Positions 57,462-64,000 of a stretch of 64,000 bases of DNA are shown here, in pieces. The notes beneath the pieces were generated by a model. That model was not told the DNA's origin and ran no database searches. It worked only from the letters and a program-made list of their open reading frames with translations. The number at the start of each line of letters is the position of its first letter. Positions within the stretch are counted from its first letter, which is position 1. The position numbers and the translations under genes are program-made. Origin of the DNA: Candidatus Thiodiazotropha sp. LNASS1 (GTDB taxonomy: Bacteria > Pseudomonadota > Gammaproteobacteria > Chromatiales > Chromatiaceae); the NCBI RefSeq assembly GCF_964212655.1, contig NZ_OZ156465.1:3038001-3102000 (forward strand), given 5' to 3'.

Positions 57462-58772
57462 ATGCGTTTGCTTAACACTATGCTGGCGGCTGGAGTGATA
57501 CTCGCCGCCACACTGCCTGTCCAGGCTGCAATCAATGAAGATGTGGAGAAGAGTTTCTATCCCTACAAAACCGGTGTGCCGAGCTTCGAGGGATTGAGCG
57601 CGGGCCTGGTGATCGATCAGTCGAACGTGGATAAATTCAAGGATGTCCTCGATCCTGCAATGCATGAGTTCATCAGTCAGGGTTGGACAAAAATTACCGT
57701 GGGTGAGACCACCTCGTTCGACCTGCATCCCAACTATGTTCAGGCGACCAGAGATGGATTGGGTAAGGTAAAGCTCGGCGAGAAATCGGGTGAGATAGAA
57801 GGTTTCATCGCCGGCCGGCCTTTTCCAGAAGAGCCGTCGATGGATGATCCGCGGGCGGGTGAGAAACTGGCCTGGAACTACAAGTATGGCTACAACTGGG
57901 GTGACAACGCGGCGATCTATCCCTTCTACTGGAAGTACAAGGACATGAATTCAGGGAAACTGGAGAGAACGATCAAGTTCAATTTTCATTTCCTCAACTA
58001 TATGCACCGGGTCAACCAGGAGCCGCTACCCGAGATCTCTCCGAATCCGTCCAAGCTGTTTCGTGCAATCTACGTACAGGCGTTGGAACCCTTTGACGTC
58101 AAGAATACCCAGCTGTTGATCCACCGCTACGAGAACGATCTGAAGCGCGACAGTGCCTGGCTCTATCTCGGTTTCCAGCGCCGTGTCCGTCGTCTGGCTT
58201 CAGGCCAGGTGACCGATGCCTTTCTCGGTTCCGACGTCATGATCGAGGACTTCGAAGGTTACAACGGGCGTATCAACGACATGGAGTGGAACTTCAAGGG
58301 TGCCAAAAACATCCTGGTGCCCTTCTACAGCCACAACGACCTGAAACTTTCCGAAGAGCATAAGGAGTCGGACGGTTACCAGTTCGTGGAGATGGGCGAC
58401 AAGGGTAACTGCTTTCCTCAGATAACCTGGCAGTTGCGCAAGGTCTACGAATTGGAGAACAAACCGAAGGATTCGAACCATCCGATCAGCAAGCGCGTGC
58501 ACTATATCGATGCCCAGACCTTCACCATTCCCCGTACCCTGACCTATGACCGCAAGGGGGATCTGTGGAAGAGTTGGCAGATCGGTCAGGCGCACCCGGA
58601 TCATCATCTGCCGAAAAACAAGGGAACCGGTGTGGCGATCGACGACTCCTTCACCATGATTGATGTGCAGGCCATGCACTGCACAACGGGTCAGTTCAAG
58701 GGGCAAGTCGATCCCGCATTGAATCCCACCAACAAATTTACCGTACAGAACCTTAGAGCTTCCGGTCGTTGA
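57462..58772 (+). CDS. DUF1329 family protein, predicted LolA-like periplasmic carrier
   Basis: 436-residue exported protein. Seen: signal peptide (LLNTMLAAGVILAATLPVQA), then a soluble domain that in the family adopts a LolA/LolB-like half-barrel fold for carrying lipid or other hydrophobic ligands, with patterns WNYKYGYNWGDNAAIYPFYW and RRVRRLASGQVTDAFLGSD. Start: the ATG at 57462 with GGAG nine bases before; one at 57447 is less likely. It follows the DUF1302 gene by 23 bases and precedes a terminator. Confidence 0.88.
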   Translation: MRLLNTMLAAGVILAATLPVQAAINEDVEKSFYPYKTGVPSFEGLSAGLVIDQSNVDKFKDVLDPAMHEFISQGWTKITVGETTSFDLHPNYVQATRDGLGKVKLGEKSGEIEGFIAGRPFPEEPSMDDPRAGEKLAWNYKYGYNWGDNAAIYPFYWKYKDMNSGKLERTIKFNFHFLNYMHRVNQEPLPEISPNPSKLFRAIYVQALEPFDVKNTQLLIHRYENDLKRDSAWLYLGFQRRVRRLASGQVTDAFLGSDVMIEDFEGYNGRINDMEWNFKGAKNILVPFYSHNDLKLSEEHKESDGYQFVEMGDKGNCFPQITWQLRKVYELENKPKDSNHPISKRVHYIDAQTFTIPRTLTYDRKGDLWKSWQIGQAHPDHHLPKNKGTGVAIDDSFTMIDVQAMHCTTGQFKGQVDPALNPTNKFTVQNLRASGR

Positions 58773-58782
58773 TACCGTGCCT

Positions 58783-58812
58783 TGCCTGGCGCATCGGCGC
58801 CGGGCATTTTTT
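58783..58812 (+). terminator. Rho-independent terminator after the DUF1329 gene
   Basis: Stem TGCCTGGCGC (58783-58792) and GCGCCGGGCA (58797-58806), with one G-U pair, loop ATCG and a run of six T. It closes the DUF1302-DUF1329 unit. Confidence 0.9.
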
Positions 58813-58835
58813 ACCGCTGACTGAGAGCGTGCAGC

Positions 58836-59432
58836 ATGAACCCCGATTCAGCCGACATCTATCTCTATTTCAACTTCCGCAGTCCCTATTGCTATCTGGC
58901 AAGTAAAACCATGTGGCGGATATTCGACGAGTACCGTACAAATCTCATCTGGCGCCCATTGGGTGGCTGGGATGGGCGTTCGCCACCGGATGTGGCGGTC
59001 AAGAAGCTTCCCATTGCCCGCCAGGATATGGCGCGCTTCGCGCGACGTCTGGGTATCCCGGTCAACCCCCCGCCGAAAACCACCGATCCTACCCTGGCAG
59101 GTGCGGGATCACTGTTGGCGGAGGAGAAGGGATTGCTGCGTCCTTATATTGTCGAGGTGATGCGTAAGGAGTGGGCCGAGGGTCAGGATATCGGAGTGCT
59201 CGATGTGTTACTCGATGTGGGTAGCGAAATCGGCCTGGACAGGGAGGCGTTGGCCGAAGCGGCTCAGGATCCTGCCCGACAGGCTGTTTTGACGCATAAC
59301 TGGGAGGAGGCTGAGGAGAAGGGGGCTATTGGGGTGCCCACATTCATTTGTGAAGATGAGATATTCTGGGGGCAGGATCGCATCGATTTTGTCCTGGAAT
59401 ACCTGCGGGAGAGGAGACTGTCCTGTCTATGA
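58836..59432 (+). CDS. DsbA-fold 2-hydroxychromene-2-carboxylate isomerase-like protein
   Basis: 198-residue member of the kappa-GST/HCCA isomerase group. Seen: the N-terminal YLYFNFRSPYCYLAS with the catalytic-type Ser where DsbA has CxxC, and the C-terminal AIGVPTFICEDEIFWGQDR typical of the fold. Such proteins use glutathione to isomerise naphthalene breakdown products or conjugate electrophiles. The gene overlaps the next by four bases (ATGA), so it is cotranscribed with a GST; this favours an aromatic/electrophile detoxification role. Confidence 0.88.
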   Translation: MNPDSADIYLYFNFRSPYCYLASKTMWRIFDEYRTNLIWRPLGGWDGRSPPDVAVKKLPIARQDMARFARRLGIPVNPPPKTTDPTLAGAGSLLAEEKGLLRPYIVEVMRKEWAEGQDIGVLDVLLDVGSEIGLDREALAEAAQDPARQAVLTHNWEEAEEKGAIGVPTFICEDEIFWGQDRIDFVLEYLRERRLSCL

Positions 59433-60073
59433 ACAGGGAGGTCAGACTCTACGACAAACCTGAATGCCCCTTCTGCTGGCGTGTACGCATGGCGCTGCAA
59501 CGTTGCAATGTGGACTATCAGCATTATCGATATGACGACCCTGAGCATCTGCAAAAGTGGCAGCGATTATCACCCGGAAACACCGTGCCGGTGCTCATGA
59601 TAGATGAAATCGTCATCACCGAGTCTGCAGTCATGCTTGAATACCTCAATGACAGATATGGTAATCTGCTGCCTGCTTCGGCAAGGGAACGTGCCTTGGC
59701 ACGGGGACTTGCCCACTATGCCGATGCACAGGTGGGGGAGGCGGTACGCAATCTGGTATTCGAGCGTCGGCAGCGTGAACCGAAAGAGTGGGATCAGGAG
59801 GTCATAGCCAGTGCTATGGAAGCCTGGCACCAGGCTCTGCCAAGGTTGGAGAGGGCTTTGGCGGAGACAGACTATTTCGTACCCGCTGCCGGTATACCCG
59901 ATTATGTTCTGGCAAGTCGTTTCGGTCTCGCCATGGCATATGGCATGCCGCCGCCGCAGACACCACTGCTTGGCGACTGGTTCGCCAGGATGGCCGATCG
60001 CAGCGAGTTCCTGGATAGCGCACCCGGCGTGGTGAGAGATGCGCTACGCCGGGGTTGGCAGGTTTTCGATTAG
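59429..60073 (+). CDS. Glutathione S-transferase
   Basis: 214 residues. Seen: N-terminal thioredoxin-like domain with KPECPFCWRVRMALQ (CPFC, glutaredoxin-like) and the Pro-rich GNTVPVLMID plus ITESAVMLEYL glutathione-binding segments, then the helical C-terminal domain. The CxxC suggests an omega- or reductase-like activity as well as conjugation. Overlaps the isomerase-like gene by four bases. Confidence 0.9.
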   Translation: MNREVRLYDKPECPFCWRVRMALQRCNVDYQHYRYDDPEHLQKWQRLSPGNTVPVLMIDEIVITESAVMLEYLNDRYGNLLPASARERALARGLAHYADAQVGEAVRNLVFERRQREPKEWDQEVIASAMEAWHQALPRLERALAETDYFVPAAGIPDYVLASRFGLAMAYGMPPPQTPLLGDWFARMADRSEFLDSAPGVVRDALRRGWQVFD

Positions 60074-60085
60074 GGGGTGCCTCTG

Positions 60086-60646
60086 ATGGAAAAAAGCGTG
60101 GATCCGCCTGTGACCGTGCTGGTCACACGGCGACCCAAGCCGGGCAAGGAGCGGGCGTTCGAGGACTATCTTGCCGGTATTACCCAGGCTGCCTTGCAGC
60201 ACCAGGGACACATGGGCACGAATATCTTTCGTCCTTCAAAACCGGGCGGGAATTACCGCATCATCTTCAAGTTCGATCGTCGCAGTAATCTTGAGCGCTG
60301 GGAGGGCTCCGCTGAACGTGCTGAGTGGCGCGCCATTGCGGAACAGGTCAGCGAGCCCAGGCAGGTTGAAACCATTTCCGGGCTCGAGGCCTGGTTCACC
60401 CTGCCGGCCTGCGCGATAAATGTACATCCGCCCAAATACAAAATGGCCCTGGTGGTGTGGATGGGTGTGTTCAGCCTGGTGACCCTGCTGAGCAGCCTGC
60501 TCGGTCCGTTGATGTCAGCCTGGCCCAGGCTGTTGCAGACAATCGTCCTGACCGCACTGGTGGTTGTCTGTCTGACCTATGCTGTGATGCCGCTCTTGAC
60601 CCGGCTTTTCTCAGGCTGGCTCTATGCAAGCAAGGATCAGAAATGA
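60086..60646 (+). CDS. ABM-domain protein with two membrane spans
   Basis: 186 residues: an N-terminal antibiotic-biosynthesis-monooxygenase type dimeric barrel (about 5-100; TVLVTRRPKPGKERAFEDYL, RRSNLERWEGSAERAEW) and two C-terminal membrane helices. Its enzymatic nature is unknown; the fold is shared by heme, quinone and small-molecule binders. Start: ATG at 60086 preferred over GTG at 60077. It is convergent with pilU and overlaps its end by ten bases. Probably part of the glutathione-linked unit. Confidence 0.83.
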   Translation: MEKSVDPPVTVLVTRRPKPGKERAFEDYLAGITQAALQHQGHMGTNIFRPSKPGGNYRIIFKFDRRSNLERWEGSAERAEWRAIAEQVSEPRQVETISGLEAWFTLPACAINVHPPKYKMALVVWMGVFSLVTLLSSLLGPLMSAWPRLLQTIVLTALVVVCLTYAVMPLLTRLFSGWLYASKDQK

Positions 60647-61746
60647 TCCTCTGCCACACCCAGGCCGCCCGGGGCTTCCACGCCCTCGGTGTCGGAGAGG
60701 CGTATCTTCAGCGACAGATTGTTGCGTGAATCCGCATGGGAGAGCGCCTCTTCCATAGATATCTTGCCCTCTTTGTAGAGCTTGTAGAGGGATTGATCGA
60801 AGGTCTGCATGCCGCGTTCGGTGCCTTGTTCCATGACCTCTTTGATGGTGTGAATATCCCCTTTCTGAATCAGTTCGGAGATGTAGGTCGATAACAGCAT
60901 GATCTCGACCGCGGGGATGCGTTGACCGTTGATACCCTTTACCAGGCGTTGGGATATGACTGCCCGAAGATTGAGAGAGAGGTCCATATACAGCTGGTGA
61001 TGGGCGCTGTCTGGAAAGAAGTTGATGATGCGATCGAGTGCCTGGTTTGAGTTGTTGGCGTGCAGCGTCGAGAGCGCAAGGTGGCCTGTTTCAGCATAGG
61101 CGATGGCGTGCTGCATGGTGCTCATTTCCCGGATCTCACCGATCTGAATCACATCAGGGGCCTCACGCATGGCATTTTTCAGGGCGTTTTCGTATGAGAG
61201 CGTGTCGAGTCCGACCTCACGCTGATCGACCACCGACTTTTTGTGGGTGTAGAGATATTCGATAGGGTCCTCAATGGTCAATATATGTCCGGCTATGCTT
61301 TGATTGCGGTGTTCGATCATCGAGGCGAGGGTTGTCGACTTGCCTGAGCCTGTCGCGCCGACGACCAGGATCAGGCCGCGGGGTTCCATGATCAGGTCCT
61401 TCAGAATAATCGGCAGGTTGAGCTTCTCTACTGGGGGGATCACGCCCTTGATATAGCGGATGACCATCGCTGAATCACCCCGTTGTTTGTAGACATTGAC
61501 GCGGAAGCGCCCAAGGTTGTTGACGGAAATCGCCAGATTGCACTCGTAAGTGGCTTCGTACTCCTTGATCTGATCATCGCTCATGATGCCGTAAGCGAGT
61601 TTCCTGACCTGCCCGCTTTGCATTGGGGAAGACCCTATCGGACGAGTTTCACCTTCGGTTTTCAGGTGGGGGGCGGCACCGGTGCTGAAAAAGAGATCTG
61701 AGCCGTTTTTTTGCACCATCAGCTTGAGATAGGGCACGATATCCAT
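60637..61746 (-). CDS. pilU: Type IV pilus retraction ATPase PilU
   Basis: 369-residue hexameric ATPase needed for twitching in many species. Seen: N-terminal domain, Walker A GATGSGKST, Asp box LTIEDPIEYLY, Walker B-like IQIGEIRE, and the C-terminal ERGMQTFDQSLYKLYKEGKI, which separates PilU from PilT. No pilT is seen beside it, although pilT and pilU are often together; the upstream neighbours are a rubredoxin and its reductase. It complements the pilMNOPQ operon at the other end of the window. Confidence 0.9.
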   Translation of the reverse strand: MDIVPYLKLMVQKNGSDLFFSTGAAPHLKTEGETRPIGSSPMQSGQVRKLAYGIMSDDQIKEYEATYECNLAISVNNLGRFRVNVYKQRGDSAMVIRYIKGVIPPVEKLNLPIILKDLIMEPRGLILVVGATGSGKSTTLASMIEHRNQSIAGHILTIEDPIEYLYTHKKSVVDQREVGLDTLSYENALKNAMREAPDVIQIGEIREMSTMQHAIAYAETGHLALSTLHANNSNQALDRIINFFPDSAHHQLYMDLSLNLRAVISQRLVKGINGQRIPAVEIMLLSTYISELIQKGDIHTIKEVMEQGTERGMQTFDQSLYKLYKEGKISMEEALSHADSRNNLSLKIRLSDTEGVEAPGGLGVAEDHF

Positions 61747-61973
61747 TAACTGTTTCCTCGAATCGTTCTTGAAATTCAGTCCGTCGGCGGACGATTAATA
61801 ATTATGTTCAGCCTTCTCTATCGGCAGGCGGGCCGAAGAATGTAGTCCAGGCGCTAAAATTTACAAAAAAATGGTGTTGTAGTGCTTGCCTGGTGGAACA
61901 GAGGTGGTTACCAGGCATGTGAAAGGGCGGTGAAGTACCAAATGCGGGGTACGCAGGGGTGGGATTGTACCAG

Positions 61974-63131
61974 CTACGCCCTGGCCGCCATGATAGGCGG
62001 AAGCGCTTTTGTCAGGGCCTGTCTTTCGGCCATGAATCCACCGCTGATGACGAAACCCAACAGATTTCCGGATTGATCGCGGTAGAGGCAGCGGGTGCCC
62101 TCCCTATTCTCATCGCAGAGCCAGCTACCCTGTACCTTGCGATCGGGTGGTGCGACGGCAATCGGGTGGAGTGGGGTCTTGATTATTACCGGCATGGCGG
62201 GATAGACCACCTCGGTCGGATCTCCGGTAAGTGTTTTGGCCAGAGCCCGAGCCCCGTGCATGATCGGCATCACATAGGGCAGGTTATAGCCGGAGACCTC
62301 GGCACAGTCACCCAGGGCGTAGATCTTCTCGTCGCTGGTCTGCAGCATACGGTTGGCGACCACGCCTCGGGCGACTTCCAATCCGCAGGCTTCCGCCAGC
62401 CCTGTGTCCGGATAGAGGCCCACTGCTGACAGGACCAGGTCACAGCTGACACTCGTGGCATCGGTCAGGATCAGGCGGTATCCCGCTCCATCCTGTTCCA
62501 TGATGCTGGCGGTCTGTTGCAGGCGCCACTCCGCCCCGGCTTGCTGCATGCTGTGTTGCAATGCCTTCGCGGTAAGCGCAGGCAGAAGGCCGCTGATCGG
62601 ATAGGGGTCCGGGCCGATCAGGGTGACGCGGTAGCCGGAGAGCAGAAGATCGTTGGCGAATTCACATCCGATCAAGCCGGGACCGATGATAGCGATATGG
62701 GCGGGTGGAGGGGGGAGTCGCCGGCGGAAACCGGCATAGTCATACAGGCTGTTGATGGTTATGCGTTGTTCGATGGCGTCGCCGCGCATCGCGGGGATTA
62801 TGGGATGTGCGCCCAATGCCAGTATCAGATTGTCGTATTGCCGCTCGCCGGCATCGGTGATTACTCGCCTTGCTTGGCGATCTATCCGAGTGACACGGCA
62901 ATCTGTCTCGATACTCAGGCCATGTGTATCGGCCATCTCCCGTGCGCTGGCATTGACCAGCGCCTCGGCCTGCTTGCCGTTTTGCAGGCCGGTCGAGAGC
63001 ATCGGTTTTGAGTAGAAATCACCCGCGTCGGCGGTGACCATATGCAGTGGAAGCCCCTGGTCATGCACCCTGATCTCCCGTGCCAGGGTATATCCGGCAA
63101 GGCCCGAACCCAGTATCAGTACTCTGTCCAT
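61974..63131 (-). CDS. Rubredoxin-NAD(+) reductase
   Basis: 385-residue FAD enzyme reducing rubredoxin. Seen: N-terminal FAD fold VLILGSGLAGYTLAREI, second dinucleotide fold IAIIGPGLIGCEFANDLLL and YALGDCAEV. Resembles AlkT/NorW. The rubredoxin gene lies just upstream on the same strand (84 bases), giving a matched pair. Likely role: oxygen or superoxide scavenging or alkane-type oxidation; the true acceptor is unclear. Confidence 0.9.
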   Translation of the reverse strand: MDRVLILGSGLAGYTLAREIRVHDQGLPLHMVTADAGDFYSKPMLSTGLQNGKQAEALVNASAREMADTHGLSIETDCRVTRIDRQARRVITDAGERQYDNLILALGAHPIIPAMRGDAIEQRITINSLYDYAGFRRRLPPPPAHIAIIGPGLIGCEFANDLLLSGYRVTLIGPDPYPISGLLPALTAKALQHSMQQAGAEWRLQQTASIMEQDGAGYRLILTDATSVSCDLVLSAVGLYPDTGLAEACGLEVARGVVANRMLQTSDEKIYALGDCAEVSGYNLPYVMPIMHGARALAKTLTGDPTEVVYPAMPVIIKTPLHPIAVAPPDRKVQGSWLCDENREGTRCLYRDQSGNLLGFVISGGFMAERQALTKALPPIMAARA

Positions 63132-63215
63132 GGTTTTTATTATGCTTTCACGCCGGTTGAACCGGCTTACTTACGGCAGTTGCCGCGACATCAAGTATGA
63201 TGGATCGGACTGGGA

Positions 63216-63386
63216 CTAGGCGACCATTTCCACCATTTCGAAATCAGACTTGCTGACACCGCATTCCGGACACTCCCACTCCTCCGGGATATCCGCCCAC
63301 CGGGTGCCGGCAGCAATGCCCTCCTCGGGAAGGCCTTCTGCCTCATCATAGACAAATCCGCAAACTATACATTGATACTTCTTCAT
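63216..63386 (-). CDS. Rubredoxin
   Basis: 56-residue one-iron electron carrier. Translating the complement gives [18 protein letters not shown], then a Trp-containing middle, then [19 protein letters not shown]. The iron ligands are Cys6, Cys9, Cys39 and Cys42. Stop at 63216-63218, start at 63386. Its partner reductase follows immediately. Confidence 0.95.
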   Translation of the reverse strand: MKKYQCIVCGFVYDEAEGLPEEGIAAGTRWADIPEEWECPECGVSKSDFEMVEMVA

Positions 63387-63511
63387 CTCATTCCCCGGTC
63401 AATTACTGAGTCGTCGTAATGGTTTTTCACAAAGATAGCGTCTGTCCAGAGAAGACTCCACCCTGTAAAGATTGGGGAAAGGGATTGCGTGGATTGGTTA
63501 TGCCGGCGGCC

Positions 63512-63904
63512 CTAATCTTCGTATTCCGAGGCGCGCCGTGCGTCGCCGAAGACCTTTTCCACCGGATATCGTGCCTCGTTTATGGCGATTTTACGTTCGA
63601 CGGCTTCAATCAGGTCAATATCGAGACGCTCGGCACAGCGGATCAGGTAGATCAGGATATCCGCCATTTCCAGCGTCACTTCATCGTGCTTTTCCTGAGT
63701 CAGATTCATGCTCTGTTCCGGTGTCAGCCATTGGAAATGCTCCACCAACTCCGCACACTCGGCGATCATCGCCATGGTGAGATTCTTCGGATTGTGGAAC
63801 TGCTCCCAGTTACGGGTTTGGGCAAAGGCCTTTAAACGGCTATTCAGATCATCCAGGCTATCTTTAGGCATTGTCAGGTATCTTTGAAATGAGTGTACGG
63901 ACAT
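63512..63904 (-). CDS. MazG-like nucleotide pyrophosphohydrolase
   Basis: 130 residues (119 from the ATG at 63871). All-helical NTP pyrophosphatase: NRLKAFAQ-like start, WEQFHNPKNLTMAMIAECAELVEHFQW with the Mg-binding EAxEL pattern ECAELVEH, and EMADILIYL with the ExxD pair. Resembles the RS21-C6/dCTP pyrophosphatase group that cleans the nucleotide pool. The start is open: the ATG at 63904 touches the preceding stop (TAAATG), the internal one matches the family's usual N-terminus better. Confidence 0.9.
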   Translation of the reverse strand: MSVHSFQRYLTMPKDSLDDLNSRLKAFAQTRNWEQFHNPKNLTMAMIAECAELVEHFQWLTPEQSMNLTQEKHDEVTLEMADILIYLIRCAERLDIDLIEAVERKIAINEARYPVEKVFGDARRASEYED

Positions 63905-64000
63905 TTAATACCACATGCCGTTGCGGTGCCAGCGTGGGCGGTAGGGGTTGTGAGCGAGAAGATGTCGTATATCGCTGGCGGATAAAACCTCATCTGAAGT
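63905..64000 (-). CDS. C-terminal end of an unidentified gene, cut by the window edge
   Basis: The minus strand is open from 64000 to a TAA at 63905-63907, giving 31 residues ending in HNPYRPRWHRNGMWY. The next gene's ATG follows the stop directly, a coupled-translation pattern. Too short to name the family. Confidence 0.5.
   Translation of the reverse strand, partial: TSDEVLSASDIRHLLAHNPYRPRWHRNGMWY

Overview
The window reads as a chromosome segment of a gammaproteobacterium. The order pilM-N-O-P-Q, aroK, aroB, damX, gltB, gltD is typical of that class, and YcgL, SlyX and PilU support it. A free-living or symbiotic sulfur-oxidiser-like lineage (Chromatiales or Sedimenticola type) is my guess from the overall flavour only. 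No rRNA, tRNA or CRISPR was seen.

Layout. 1-10085: end-truncated PBP1A gene (minus), then the type IV pilus alignment/secretin operon pilMNOPQ ending in a strong terminator, then aroK-aroB-damX. 10508-19475: glutamate synthase gltBD, glycogen phosphorylase and a YcgL protein. 19566-30943: mixed housekeeping and signalling genes: a DsbC-like protein fused to SH3-like repeats, a PLD-family protein, SlyX, an ArsR-type regulator, a REC-PAS protein, a hybrid histidine kinase, a Bcp peroxiredoxin, an ExeA-like ATPase and two membrane transporters. A 296-bp MITE-like element sits between the kinase and bcp, and single copies of its terminal repeat lie elsewhere.

31010-58772 is the accessory core, a phenol (or methylphenol) catabolic island. 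A DmpR/XylR-type sigma-54 activator is divergent from an upper operon encoding phenol hydroxylase P0-P4 and catechol 2,3-dioxygenase. A c-di-GMP protein, a bacteriohemerythrin and a GntR/FCD regulator interrupt the pathway. The lower operon then encodes the hydroxylase reductase P5, an XylT-like ferredoxin, two small unknown proteins, hydroxymuconic semialdehyde dehydrogenase, hydratase, an AhpD-like protein, acylating acetaldehyde dehydrogenase, aldolase and decarboxylase. It continues without a break into a YCF48-type lipoprotein and an MMPL/RND transporter. A separate DUF1302-DUF1329 pair follows with its own candidate sigma-54 promoter.

How it fits together. The enzymes would convert phenol to catechol, cleave it in meta position and feed pyruvate and acetyl-CoA to central metabolism. 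The YCF48, MMPL, DUF1302 and DUF1329 proteins look like a four-part envelope system moving a hydrophobic compound. Their position and shared DNA motifs (a TGGCAY-N5-CTGC promoter type and clusters of TATCGATA) tie them to the phenol genes. This is the best candidate for an under-described system here.

58836-64000: a glutathione-linked trio (HCCA-isomerase-like, GST, ABM-membrane protein), pilU, a rubredoxin and its reductase, and a MazG-like pyrophosphohydrolase.
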